A stretch of 64,000 nucleotides of DNA from DATKZM01 sp035527975 (GCA_035527975.1 DATKZM010000068.1:88398-152397); one strand, 5' to 3'; positions 48,568-57,453 are shown, counted from the stretch's first letter. Notes: generated by a model from the sequence alone, not told the origin. A program made the numbers and translations.

Positions 48568-50211
48568 GTGAGTTCGAAATCTCCAACGCTTGCGAGCGAA
48601 TACGACCTGGTGGTGATCGGCTCTGGGGTCGCCGGCCTTGCTACCGCGCTCGCTGCTGTTGAAAGCGGCATGAGCGTGGCCATTCTTGAGAAAGACAAAT
48701 TGATCGGCGGCGGCACGTGCCGCTCGTATGGTGGCCTGTGGGCAGGCTGCAATCACATCGCCAAAAGCCAGGGCATCGAGGATTCGCGCGAATCTGTTGC
48801 CACGTATATGCGGTTCGTAGCCGGAGATCAGGCGGACGACGAGCACTTGCTGGCATACGTGGACTCAGCCCCCGTTGCGCTTGAGGCTTTCGATCGTCTT
48901 GGCGTCAAAATCCAGATGTTGCCCGGATTTGCGGATCATTACTTTCCGGTCGCCCCCGGCTCCACCGAGCTTGGACGATCCCTTGAGGTAACCCCCACAT
49001 CGGTCATGGATCTTGGCGAAATTGGCGAGAAGATCAGGTATGACCGCGTCGATGCGGCCCAGATCTGCGTCAGCGAAATCATTGCCTGGGGCGGCCAGGT
49101 GAACAAACGCCACCACGACCAGGCAATCCTGGCCGAGCGGGAGAAAAACAAGATCCGGACAGGTGGCACTGCGCTCATCGTCCACTTTGTCAGAGCGCTG
49201 CTAGCGCGCGACACGGTTCCATTTCTTGAGGTTGGCGCCGAAAAACTCCTCCGCACCAATGGCGAGATCGAGGGTGTGGTCACCAGCACGGGGCAGCAGG
49301 TTCGTGCCAGACGCGGCGTTGTGCTGGCGACCGGTGGCTGGGAAGGTGATCCCGAACTCACGAAGAATTTTGAGGGACTTCCCGGATGGGTCTCGCCATT
49401 TCCCGATGCCGTATCCGGTGACGGCTACCACCTGGCGACCGACGTCGGCGCCGCCACGGCTTTGATCCGCAATAATCTGGCTGTGCAGGTGGGCCTGCCG
49501 CTTCCCGCGCTCACCAAAGACGGCGAGACGGAATTCAGGCTTGTACAGATCTGCGAATGCCAGATGCCGCATACAATGATCGTGAATACCCGCGGCGAGC
49601 GATTTTCCGATGAATCCTATTTCCAGAACACGGCCGCGGCGATCCGGGAATACGATGTGTGGTCCCGCGAATTCGCGAACCTGCCCTGCTATTTGATCTT
49701 CGACAGCCAGTATGTCGAAAATTTCTCATTTTGCGGGGCAGACGTCGGCACGCCGCCACCCGATTGGGTCGACCGGGCCGATACCCTCGACGGTCTTGCG
49801 GGCAAGCTGGGCATAGCCGAGGACGGCCTGAGCACCGCAGTAAAGCGCTTCAACGGTTTTGCGCGCGACGGCGTCGACCAGGACTTTCAGCGCGGCGAGA
49901 GGAAATGGAAGCTGGCGAACCTGGAAGGGGTCTCCGACGGCACGAACCATAATCCCTCACTTGGAACCGTCGAAAAGGGCCCGTTCTACGGGGTTCAGTT
50001 GGCCCCGGCCGCCTTCGTGCCGAGCGGCGGGGTTCGAACGGACTGCAATGCCAACGTCGTCGACACCTGGGGCAAACCGATCCCGAAGCTTTTTGCGGTC
50101 GGTAACACGGCCGCCCATCTTGAATACGGAGTCGGATATCAAGCGGGCTATTCGCTGACCGCCGCCATGACTTTCGGCTACCGATGCGTGGAGCATCTTC
50201 AACACCGTTGA
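48568..50211 (+). CDS. FAD-dependent dehydrogenase, paralogue of 38157-39776
   Basis: 547 residues from GTG 48568 (AAAGGGGG upstream). FAD loop YDLVVIGSGVAGLATALAAV, IGGGTCRSYGGLWAGCNHIAK, and lid KPIPKLFAVGNTAAHLEYGVGYQAGYSLTAAMTFGYR (in part). It shares length, domain order and many blocks with the flavoprotein at 38157 (YGVGYQAGYSL, FSDESYFQN vs FADESYFQT, PCYLIFD), so the two are paralogues serving two TRAP clusters. Like it, the closest known group is 3-ketosteroid-dehydrogenase/fumarate-reductase-like; substrate unknown. Confidence 0.9.
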   Translation: MSSKSPTLASEYDLVVIGSGVAGLATALAAVESGMSVAILEKDKLIGGGTCRSYGGLWAGCNHIAKSQGIEDSRESVATYMRFVAGDQADDEHLLAYVDSAPVALEAFDRLGVKIQMLPGFADHYFPVAPGSTELGRSLEVTPTSVMDLGEIGEKIRYDRVDAAQICVSEIIAWGGQVNKRHHDQAILAEREKNKIRTGGTALIVHFVRALLARDTVPFLEVGAEKLLRTNGEIEGVVTSTGQQVRARRGVVLATGGWEGDPELTKNFEGLPGWVSPFPDAVSGDGYHLATDVGAATALIRNNLAVQVGLPLPALTKDGETEFRLVQICECQMPHTMIVNTRGERFSDESYFQNTAAAIREYDVWSREFANLPCYLIFDSQYVENFSFCGADVGTPPPDWVDRADTLDGLAGKLGIAEDGLSTAVKRFNGFARDGVDQDFQRGERKWKLANLEGVSDGTNHNPSLGTVEKGPFYGVQLAPAAFVPSGGVRTDCNANVVDTWGKPIPKLFAVGNTAAHLEYGVGYQAGYSLTAAMTFGYRCVEHLQHR

Positions 50212-50290
50212 GCCGATCCGCCGGGCCGCGCGCTACCGAAACGACGGGGAAGGAGGCGCTTGGTCATGCGTTTGGTCTGACACCGCCCGC

Positions 50291-50321
50291 ATCAGCCCCG
50301 ACATCAGCCCCGACATCAGCC
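50291..50321. repeat. 12-bp tandem repeat, 2.6 copies
   Basis: ATCAGCCCCGAC repeats at 50291 and 50303 with a partial third unit to 50321, which runs into the stop codon of the TRAP-3 dctM gene (50316-50318). Confidence 0.85.
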
Positions 50322-51611
50322 TGTGACGAGATAGAGCGTCAGGATCGGGAACAGGGTGAGCACCGTCAGCCGGACGATGTCCGAGACCACGAATGGCATC
50401 ACCCCGGCGAAGATACTGGACAGCGATATTCGAGGCGCGAGGCTGTGCAGGACGAAAACGTTCATACCGATCGGCGGCGTAATCATGCCGAGCTCGACCA
50501 CCACCACATTGATGATGCCCCACCAGATCGGATCGTATCCGAGCTGCGTTACGATCGGCAGCACGAAAGGCAGCGTGATCAGCATCGCAGAGACGGTGTC
50601 GAAGATCGCGCCGAGCACGATATAGATGCCGAGCAGCACGAAGATGATGAGGATGGGCGGCAATGGCAGGCCGCCGATCCACGCCTTCAGCATTGGTGGA
50701 ACCCCGGCGATGGTCACGAAATAGGCGAAGACCGATGCGCCGAAGATGATGACGTAGATCATCGCGGTCGCGGCCGCGCTCTCGATCAAGGCGGTCCAGA
50801 AGGCCGTCCAGGTCAGCCGCCGCCGCACGATCGCAAATACCAGCGACAGCACCGCACCGAGGGCTGCCGCTTCCTCGACCGTGACGACGCCACCATAGAT
50901 GCCGCCCAGGACCGCGATCAACAGCAGGAGGACGGCCCAGGCCGCGATGGTCGCGCGCAGGCGCTCGCGCCAATTGGAACGCGCGCCCGCCGGTCCGACC
51001 TCGGGCCGCATCGCGAGATAGATCCGGATCGCAATGAAATGGAAGATGATGGCCAGCGCTGCCGGCACGACGGCGGCGACAAAGAGATCGAGGATATTCA
51101 CCTGGGTCACAACGGCATAGATGATCATGATGACCGACGGCGGGACCAGCGCGCCAAGGGTTCCGCCGGCCGCAATCGTTCCGGCGGCAAAATGCGGGGC
51201 ATAGCCGCGCTTCAGCATCTCCGGCAGGGCGACCTTGCCGAAGGTCGCGGCGGTCGCGGTCGAGGAGCCGCAGACCGCGCCGAAGATGCCGCAGCCGGCC
51301 ATTGTCGCCATCGCCAGCCCGCCCTTGCGATGGCCGACCAGGGCGTTGGCGAAACGGTAGATCTCGGCCGAGAGCCCGCCGGCGGTGGCGAAGCTGCCCA
51401 TCAAGAGGAACAGCGGGATCACCGCGAGCCCCGGGTTTTCGATATTGCCCGCAATTTCGCTGATGGCGCTCGAGAGCGCCGGCCGCCAGCCCTCCATCAT
51501 GGCATAGCCGACAATGCCGACCGCCAGCATCGCGACCCCGACCGGGACGTGGAGCAGGATCAAAACGAACATCACGGCGAGGCCGACGACAACGATCAGA
51601 AGCGGGTCCAT
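50316..51611 (-). CDS. dctM: TRAP transporter large permease (TRAP-3)
   Basis: 431 residues. AVIPLFLLMGSFATAGGLSAEIYRFANALVGHRKGGLAMATMAGCGIFGAVCGSS in part (ALVGHRKGGLAMATMAGCG), TIAAGGTLGALVPPSVIMIIYA, VVTVEEAAALGAVLSL (a variation of the usual FTPTEAAGIGA) and MITPPIGMNVFVLHSLA. The altered VTVEEAAALGA motif sets it apart from TRAP-1 and TRAP-2. Convergent with the FAD dehydrogenase gene (104-bp gap with tandem repeats). Confidence 0.95.
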   Translation of the reverse strand: MDPLLIVVVGLAVMFVLILLHVPVGVAMLAVGIVGYAMMEGWRPALSSAISEIAGNIENPGLAVIPLFLLMGSFATAGGLSAEIYRFANALVGHRKGGLAMATMAGCGIFGAVCGSSTATAATFGKVALPEMLKRGYAPHFAAGTIAAGGTLGALVPPSVIMIIYAVVTQVNILDLFVAAVVPAALAIIFHFIAIRIYLAMRPEVGPAGARSNWRERLRATIAAWAVLLLLIAVLGGIYGGVVTVEEAAALGAVLSLVFAIVRRRLTWTAFWTALIESAAATAMIYVIIFGASVFAYFVTIAGVPPMLKAWIGGLPLPPILIIFVLLGIYIVLGAIFDTVSAMLITLPFVLPIVTQLGYDPIWWGIINVVVVELGMITPPIGMNVFVLHSLAPRISLSSIFAGVMPFVVSDIVRLTVLTLFPILTLYLVTG

Positions 51612-51617
51612 GGAAGC

Positions 51618-52172
51618 TCAGGCCCCGTGCTGGCGCGGGTCGGCTTGGGGGTCCATGGCGCTGTTTGCGTCATCGCGCAAGCGCTCCTTGCGCCCCAGCG
51701 ACGCAACGATGATCAGAACCACCAGCAGCTGCACCAGCGTGGAGAGATAGAAAAGGATGGTCACGATCTGCCACCAGGGCCCGATAGGCATGCCGAGGTT
51801 TTCGGTCGTCTCGCCGGATTTGAACAACTCGAACACATAAATCTGAAGCTGCCAGGCGATCGCGGCGATCGCGACCAGGGTCAAGCACGCGCCGAACAGC
51901 TCCAGCACCTTGTTGCCGGTTGAGCCGGCGAGCCTGCCGAGAAAGCGGATGGTGATGTTCTGCCGCATTGCCAACGCGGCCGGAATGCAGGCGCCGATCG
52001 CGATCGCGACGATCAGCTTGATCCAGTCACGCACGCCGTCGATGGGCGCGGTGAAAAGCCAGCTCCCCAGGGCGTTGGCGAGAATGATGCCGGCGAGGAT
52101 CAGGAGGGCAAGCAACCCCGCCAGGGCGACGATCCGCGTGAAGCGGATCGTCCACCCTTCGAGGCGTTTCAT
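51618..52172 (-). CDS. dctQ: TRAP transporter small permease (TRAP-3)
   Basis: 184 residues from ATG 52172 (MKRLEGWTIRFTRIVALAGL); a longer reading to 52376 runs antisense-like through the end of dctP and is rejected. Four hydrophobic segments, ALAMRQNITIRFLGRLAG in the loop that normally carries the RxGH(I/V) pattern, and a charged C-terminal tail. Gaps are 6 bp to dctM and 32 bp to dctP. Confidence 0.88.
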   Translation of the reverse strand: MKRLEGWTIRFTRIVALAGLLALLILAGIILANALGSWLFTAPIDGVRDWIKLIVAIAIGACIPAALAMRQNITIRFLGRLAGSTGNKVLELFGACLTLVAIAAIAWQLQIYVFELFKSGETTENLGMPIGPWWQIVTILFYLSTLVQLLVVLIIVASLGRKERLRDDANSAMDPQADPRQHGA

Positions 52173-52204
52173 AGGGCCTGCCGAAGCTGGCTCCGGGCTT
52201 GGGG

Positions 52205-53221
52205 TTACTTGCCGGCCCGGATGTTGGCCAGCTCTGCCTTGAGCGCGCCGAGCAGCGCCTTGCCCTTGGGATGCTTGCCCTGCCAGCCAGTGATGACCGG
52301 AGCCAGCGCCTTGTCCCATTTCGCTGTCTCGGCCGCCGAGGGGGTCACCAGCCGACGCTTTTTGTCGGCCGCCCACAGCTTGCGCAGCTCGGCATTGCGG
52401 TTGTCGGTCATGTTGCCGAAGGTCACCGACGTTGCCTCGCCGCTATGCTTGTCGATCGCGGCGCGGGCCGCGGCCGGTAGGCTGAGATAGACCTTCTTGT
52501 TCATCACGATGGCGAGATTCACGGTGCCGAGGCGGCCGAAATAGTGATTTTTGGCGACCTTCGCGACGCCGAAATCGTGGAGTGCGACCGGATGTCCCGT
52601 GGTGCCTTGGATACGCCCGCGGCTGATCGCCTCAACGACCTTGGTGAACGGCATCGGCTCGGGCGCCGCGCCCAGCGCCTTGACCGAGGCGACCATGGCC
52701 GGGCCAACGGCGCGAATCTTCATACCCCTGAGATCGCGCATCGAGCGGATCGGCTTCTTGGTGTGGAAGGTGTAAGGCGCGGTGGTGAAAAGGCCGATAA
52801 CGTAGAAGTCCTCGTAGCCGCGCAAGAGACCCTTCTTGTACATACGGTAAGCCGCAACCGAGCCTTCCCTGGAGGACTGGATGATGTTGGGCAGCTCGAA
52901 CACCGAATTGTCGACGAAACGGCCCGGCGTGTAGGCTGGAATGACCCAGGAAATGTCGGCGACGCCGTCTTGCGTCAGCTTGAGTTGCTTGCCCGGGTGA
53001 CGGCCCAGCGCGCCGTTCGGAAAGAGCTTGATCGTCAGCGTGTTTTGCGAGTCCCTCATGACCCGCTCGGCCCATGGCTTCATCACCACCTGGAAGGTCA
53101 TTTCCTTCTCGGGCGTGAAGATGGCGAACTTGAGGACGGTCTTCTGGTTGGTTTGGGCGAGCGCGCCGGACGACGCGATTGCCGCGGCGACGGTGCCGAT
53201 AAGTAATACCTTCCTGAGCAT
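52205..53221 (-). CDS. dctP: TRAP transporter substrate-binding protein DctP (TRAP-3)
   Basis: 338 residues. Signal peptide MLRKVLLIGTVAAAIASSGALA. Mature part LKFAIFTPEKEMTFQVVMKPWAERV in part, ALGRHPGKQLKLTQDGVADISWVIPAYTPGRF in part, and the ligand-arginine region LRGMKIRAVGPAMVASVKALGA. AYTPGRF is shared with the TRAP-2 protein, so TRAP-2 and TRAP-3 receptors are related. First gene of the dctPQM run on minus; AGGGAGTA upstream of ATG 53221. Confidence 0.93.
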   Translation of the reverse strand: MLRKVLLIGTVAAAIASSGALAQTNQKTVLKFAIFTPEKEMTFQVVMKPWAERVMRDSQNTLTIKLFPNGALGRHPGKQLKLTQDGVADISWVIPAYTPGRFVDNSVFELPNIIQSSREGSVAAYRMYKKGLLRGYEDFYVIGLFTTAPYTFHTKKPIRSMRDLRGMKIRAVGPAMVASVKALGAAPEPMPFTKVVEAISRGRIQGTTGHPVALHDFGVAKVAKNHYFGRLGTVNLAIVMNKKVYLSLPAAARAAIDKHSGEATSVTFGNMTDNRNAELRKLWAADKKRRLVTPSAAETAKWDKALAPVITGWQGKHPKGKALLGALKAELANIRAGK

Positions 53222-53659
53222 GACGTACTCCCTTTGGTTCGTTGGTGGGCTCGCCAGGGACGATCCTGGGCGATCGCCGGGACAGGGCCATTCACCTTTA
53301 TCGCTAAAACACCCGTATCTTTCGACCTATGTTTTTGACTGCCGACCTAATGTTTCTGACTGCCGACCCATGCTTCTGACTGAAAGTTCACCCGACCTAA
53401 ACTAACAAAACAGGTTGATCCGGGACCTGCTCTAGCCCCGTGAGAAGCAATATTTGATCTTCCATTACCCCGTGTCGGCCATCTCCTATCCAACCGGGAA
53501 TGAATAGAACCGCAAACAAGCCTAGTGTCTCCTGTACGAAAAGGCAGGACAACCGTGAATTTTCTGAAATCGTGCGGTCCGAATTCCGAGACGCAGGTCA
53601 AGGGCCCTGTCAGAGGAAATCGGCTTGAGTCGGGCACGGGAGTTCCATAGCTTCCGGCG
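53222..53659. other. 438-bp spacer with repeats upstream of an IS6 remnant
   Basis: No convincing gene. It should contain the promoter for TRAP-3. Three imperfect 20-21-bp repeats (53323-53383) and AT-rich sequence follow, then the truncated transposase gene. I find no clear IS6 terminal inverted repeat. Confidence 0.4.
53323..53383. repeat. Three imperfect 20-21-bp tandem repeats
   Basis: Units start CGACCTATG (53323), CGACCTAATG (53343) and CGACCCATG (53364) and each ends TTTCTGACTG or close; a partial CGACCTA recurs at 53393. Head-to-tail units without spacers, so not CRISPR. They adjoin the IS6 remnant and may be operator iterons for the divergent TRAP-3 promoter or transposon debris. 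Confidence 0.75.
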
Positions 53660-53917
53660 ATGCGCAATCCCTTCCGTTATTTCAACAGCCTGCCGGAGGC
53701 GATCTGCCTCACTGTGGTGATGTACATCGGCTATCCGCTTTCGCTCAGACAGGTTGAGGATTTGCTGTCCGAGCGGGGCATCGATATCTGCCATGAGGCC
53801 GTGCGGTTCTGGTGGAACCGGTTCGGTCCGATATTCGCCGCTGAGATCAGGAAGAAACGATCGGCTGCGCTGCGGGCAGAAGCAATGCGGAGCCGGCAAA
53901 GTGCCGTCGCAATCTGA
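53660..53917 (+). pseudogene. Truncated IS6-family transposase (N-terminal remnant)
   Basis: The first ~65 residues (MRNPFRYFNSLPEAICLTVV, MYIGYPLSLRQVEDLLSERG, IDICHEAVRFWWNRFGPIFAAEIR) match the N-terminus of IS6-family transposases, which are ~230-240 residues. The rest, including the whole DDE domain, is missing; the reading runs on ~20 unrelated residues to a stop. A decayed insertion-sequence fragment, evidence of past mobile-element traffic at the TRAP-3/flavin-reductase boundary. Confidence 0.85.
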
Positions 53918-53997
53918 TCTTGATCGCTGAATGCTTCGTGCGGCTAAAGAAGCTAACGTGTCAGTCTCTGGATGCCGCATACGACCTTGCAGTTGTG

Positions 53998-54630
53998 ATG
54001 AGACGCAAAATGATCATCGATTTCACCTCGCTCGCCCCGCGGATTCGTTACAAGTTGCTGACAGCGACGGTCACGCCGCGACCCATCGCCCTGGTCTCAA
54101 CCCGATCGCGCGACGGGGTGGATAACGCCGCTCCTTTCAGCTTTTTCAATGTCATGGGAGAGGACCCTCCGATCCTCGTTCTGGGCCTTGAAGCGCGCGC
54201 AGGTGGTGTATTGAAAGACACCACCAGCAACATCCGCGCTTCGGGGGAATTCGTGGTCAATCTTGTCGACGAAGATATGGCAGAGGCGATGGTCCGCTGC
54301 GCCGCCGACTTGCCGTCGGACCAGAGCGAACTATCTTTTGCCGGTCTGGAATCCGAGCCGGCCGAGATCGTCGCCGCCAATCGTATTTCTTGCGCGCCCG
54401 TCAGCTTCGAATGCCGACGACACGTCACCCTGGAATTGTCGAACATGCGCAACTTGGTGGTCGGCGAAATCTTGATGATGCACATTCGCGACGAGCTCAT
54501 CGACACTGAGACGATGCGGGTCGACTGGAGCCTCTATCGTCCCATCGGCCGGCTCTTCGGACGGAACTACGTGCGAACGACCGATTGGTTCTCGCTCAAT
54601 ATTCCGAAGGTGGGCGATGGTCCCGCATAG
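53998..54630 (+). CDS. Flavin reductase-like domain protein (FMN-binding split barrel)
   Basis: 210 residues from ATG 53998 (MRRKMIIDFTSLAP); ATG 54010 is an alternative and no strong ribosome site separates them. Fold motifs: TVTPRPIALVSTRSRDGVDNAAPFSFFN (in part: PRPIALVSTRSRDG), DPPILVLGLE, TSNIRASGEFVVNLVDEDM and YRPIGRLFGRNYVRT. The DIM6/NTAB family includes NAD(P)H:flavin reductases that feed two-component monooxygenases, e.g. luciferase-like enzymes such as 41063-42346, though 11 kb apart. Its neighbour is an IS fragment, and the C-terminus is followed by the spacer of the hydantoin operon. Confidence 0.85.
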   Translation: MRRKMIIDFTSLAPRIRYKLLTATVTPRPIALVSTRSRDGVDNAAPFSFFNVMGEDPPILVLGLEARAGGVLKDTTSNIRASGEFVVNLVDEDMAEAMVRCAADLPSDQSELSFAGLESEPAEIVAANRISCAPVSFECRRHVTLELSNMRNLVVGEILMMHIRDELIDTETMRVDWSLYRPIGRLFGRNYVRTTDWFSLNIPKVGDGPA

Positions 54631-55025
54631 GGCCCGCGCAGTCGCCCGGCCGGCCATCACCAACGAGCTGATCGTCAATCTGAACGACCAGGAGCACTCA
54701 CCTGAAAGGGCCGGGCTTTGGAGCGCTGCGAATGCAGTCATTCAGCATTCATGCTGAAAACCAGCTTGGTATCAATGACTTAAATCAGCATTTGCAGTTT
54801 GCTACAAGGACGTTGTTATATCGATAGCCGAAACAAAGTATCAATTTTATTGCAAATCGCGGCTCCTGCCCTGTTACTTTCGACAGAGTCGGGGGATAAT
54901 TCCAAAGGAACGCTCAGCTTGGCCGCTTCGCCCTCCGGGCAGGCAGCGACGGTCAAACACACGGACCCCTTAACGCCATTAAACGGTCAACGGGCCGAAC
55001 GATGGGGCCAACAGTGGAGGAGATC
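54631..55025. other. 395-bp upstream region of the hydantoin operon
   Basis: No gene. It is AT-rich around 54760-54900 and should hold the operon promoter. A perfect inverted repeat (54741-54758) and a further CAGCATTTGCAG (54785-54796) suggest a two-site operator; no regulator gene is adjacent. TTGTTATATCGATAG (54813-54827) could supply a -10 element. Confidence 0.4.
54741..54758. promoter_or_regulatory. Inverted repeat, candidate operator of hydantoin operon
   Basis: TTCAGCAT (54741-54748) and ATGCTGAA (54751-54758) are exact inverted arms with a 2-base centre. ATCAGCATTTGC at 54783 repeats a half-site 42 bp on. Lies 268 bp before the first ATG. Confidence 0.5.
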
Positions 55026-55874
55026 ATGACGCACACCATACGTATTCTCGGCGTGGCCGCTACCGCCGTACTACTCGCGACACAAAGCCTGAGCGCAGCG
55101 GAGCGGCCGCTTAGGGTCGGTCTCGACGGCACGTTCGCCCCGCATGCCATGCCGAAGCTCGGCGGCGGTGGTGTCGAAGGCTTTAACGTCGATCTGGCCA
55201 ACGAGATTGGCCGCAGGCTCAAGCGCAAAATGCAGATCACCGCGACCCAGTTTTCGGGGCTTTTGCCGGGGCTGGCGGCGGGGACTTATGATTTCATCGT
55301 CGCGCCGACCACGGTGACGGCGGAACGCGCCAAGAACGTGCTTTTCACCGAGGGCTACCTCAACACCGACTACCAGTTCCTCGTCCGCAAGGACGCGCCA
55401 AATGCAACCAAGCTGGCCGATTTCAAGGGCAAGGTCATCTCGGTCAACAAAGGCTCGGCCTATCACAAATGGGCTCTCGGGCTAATCGGTAAAGTTGGCT
55501 GGAAGATCCAGTCCTATGGCACCAATACTGATGCCGTCCAAGCAGTGCTCGCTGGCCGCGCCTATGCGAACGTGGCCGGCAACACGGTGATCGCCTGGGC
55601 CGCCAAGAAGAACCCGAGCCTAAAGCTCTCCTACCTGCATTCGACCGGCCGCGTCTTCGCCATGCCGTTCCGCAAGAACGACTTTGCAATGCGCAACAAA
55701 GTCGAGGCGATTATCGAGTGCATGAAGACGGACGGCACGATGGCCAAGATGTCGCAGAAATGGTTCGGCGTCACGCCCAAAGCGGGCGACGCCGCTGTGA
55801 CCGTGTTTGCGGGCTACGGCGTGCCCGGCCTGCGCGGCCATCAGCCGGCCAAGCATGCGATGAAGTGCAACTGA
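55026..55874 (+). CDS. Polar amino-acid-type ABC transporter substrate-binding protein (SBP family 3)
   Basis: 282 residues from ATG 55026 with GGAGGAG upstream. Signal peptide MTHTIRILGVAATAVLLATQSLSA. Mature part: LRVGLDGTFAPHAMPKLGGG, VEGFNVDLANEIGRRLKRKM, LPGLAAGTYDFIVAPTTVTAERAKNVLFTEGYL in part, and the FGVTPKAGDA end. The typical FxPF(A/S)..D/N pattern is modified to TFAPHAMPK, hinting at an unusual ligand. Genomic context (hydantoinase, carbamoylase, racemase) suggests a hydantoin, carbamoyl-amino acid or D-amino acid. Confidence 0.93.
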   Translation: MTHTIRILGVAATAVLLATQSLSAAERPLRVGLDGTFAPHAMPKLGGGGVEGFNVDLANEIGRRLKRKMQITATQFSGLLPGLAAGTYDFIVAPTTVTAERAKNVLFTEGYLNTDYQFLVRKDAPNATKLADFKGKVISVNKGSAYHKWALGLIGKVGWKIQSYGTNTDAVQAVLAGRAYANVAGNTVIAWAAKKNPSLKLSYLHSTGRVFAMPFRKNDFAMRNKVEAIIECMKTDGTMAKMSQKWFGVTPKAGDAAVTVFAGYGVPGLRGHQPAKHAMKCN

Positions 55875-55885
55875 CCTAACGGCAA

Positions 55886-55917
55886 GGGGCTCGCCGGATT
55901 ATCTCTCCGGCGACCCC
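55886..55917 (+). other. Stem-loop between binding-protein and ATPase genes
   Basis: TCGCCGG (55891-55897) pairs with CCGGCGA (55907-55913) and, past a bulged C, GGGG (55886-55889) with CCCC (55914-55917). No T-run follows. Such structures commonly stabilise the upstream binding-protein message and lower downstream expression. Confidence 0.55.
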
Positions 55918-56005
55918 ACGCCAACTGCCGGACCCGCGGTTCTCGCGCCCGCCGTGCGAAGCGACGCATGCGGGCAATGCCGGCCGACCTGGAAGACATG
56001 CGAGA

Positions 56006-56749
56006 TTGCCACAGTCCGACATCATGCTACAGGTTGTCGACCTCCACATGGCCTTCGGCACGCTGGAGGTTCTGAAAGGCATTGACCTTGCAATAACCGA
56101 GCGCGAGCTCGTCTTCGTCATCGGCCCGTCAGGGTCGGGCAAGAGCACACTGCTGCGCTGCTGCAATCGCCTTGAAGAGCCGGTCAAGGGTCAGGTTTTC
56201 GTCGATGGCACCGAGATCACCGCACCCAAAGTCAACCTCAATAAGTTTCGCCAGCGAATCGGCATGGTGTTTCAGTCGTTCAATCTTTATCCCCATCTCT
56301 CCGCACTCGCCAACGTCTCGCTGGCGCTGCGTAAGGTCTCGAAGAGATCGCGGGTGGAGGCGGGCGAATTAGCGATGGCCGCGCTGCAGCGCGTCGGGCT
56401 GGTCGACAAAGCCCACAGCTACCCTAACGAGCTCTCCGGCGGACAGCAGCAACGCGTTGCGATCGCTCGTGCACTTGCGCTCGAGCCCAAGGTGATGCTG
56501 TTCGACGAACCGACGAGCGCGCTCGACCCCGAGTTGGTCGGCGACGTGCTCAACGTCATGAAGGACATGAAGGATGCAGGAATGACCATGCTGGTGGTCA
56601 GCCACGAAATGCGTTTTGCCCGCAACGCCGCTGACCGGGTCGTCTTCATGGATCAAGGCGTGATCGTTGAGGAGGGTACGCCCAAGGACATGTTCGGCAA
56701 GGCCCAGCACAAGCGCACCCGCGATTTTCTGCAGCAAGTCGACCACTGA
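56006..56749 (+). CDS. Polar amino-acid-type ABC transporter ATPase (GlnQ-like)
   Basis: 247 residues from TTG 56006, or 241 from ATG 56024 (MLQVVDLHMAFGTLEVLKGI); the TTG has GGAAG ten bases upstream. Walker A IGPSGSGKSTLLRCCNRLEEP, Q-loop GMVFQSFNLYPHLSALANVSLA in part, signature ELSGGQQQRVAIARALAL and Walker B VMLFDEPTSALDPELVGDVL in part. Ends with the family FGKAQHKRTRDFLQQV. Drives the importer with the two following permeases. Confidence 0.94.
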   Translation: MPQSDIMLQVVDLHMAFGTLEVLKGIDLAITERELVFVIGPSGSGKSTLLRCCNRLEEPVKGQVFVDGTEITAPKVNLNKFRQRIGMVFQSFNLYPHLSALANVSLALRKVSKRSRVEAGELAMAALQRVGLVDKAHSYPNELSGGQQQRVAIARALALEPKVMLFDEPTSALDPELVGDVLNVMKDMKDAGMTMLVVSHEMRFARNAADRVVFMDQGVIVEEGTPKDMFGKAQHKRTRDFLQQVDH

Positions 56750-56770
56750 GGCGCGCAAGGAAGGCGGGCC

Positions 56771-57453
56771 ATGTCATCCTGGCAGCGTTTCGCGGAAGCC
56801 TTCCTCGATTGGGATGTGATCGTCCAGTACCTGCCGGCGATCGGCAGCGGCCTTATCGTGACCGTCGAGATCGCCGCCTTGGTGGTGATTTGCGGGATCG
56901 TCCTGGGGCTCGTGTTGGTGGTGCTGCGGTCGTACCGCATCACGGTAGTCAATTGGTTGATTATCGCCTTTGTTGATACGCTGCGGTCGGTGCCGCCGCT
57001 GGTGCTGATCCTTCTGCTCTATTTCGGAATGCCGAATATTGGCATCAACATGGGTGGCTTCGTCGTCGTTTGGCTGGTGCTCACGCTGGTGCTCGCTGCC
57101 TTTGCGGAAGAGATTTTCTGGGCCGGCTTGCTGTCGGTCGACAAAGGCCAGTGGCAGGCCGCCCGCTCGACAGGGCTCGGCTATACCCAAGCGCTCATCT
57201 ATGTCGTGATGCCGCAGGCAGTGCGCATGACCATCCCGCCGCTGACCAACCGCACAATCGCGATCACGAAGAACACCGCGCTCGGCACAGTCATCGGGGT
57301 CGCGGAGATAATGAACGAAGCGACCACGGCTGTGTCGTTCTCGGGTAACGCCTCGCCTCTATTTGTCGGCGCGCTCGCTTATGTGATGCTGTTCGTGCCT
57401 GTGGTCTATCTCGGTCGCTGGATCGAGACCCGGTTCGCGTGGAGAAAGAACTG

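Noticed and set aside
51618..52376. Longer DctQ (252 residues) for TRAP-3
   Set aside because: The extra 68 residues are the out-of-frame end of dctP; ATG 52172 gives a normal DctQ.
53323..53383. CRISPR mini-array
   Set aside because: Units are contiguous with no unique spacers and no cas genes are present.
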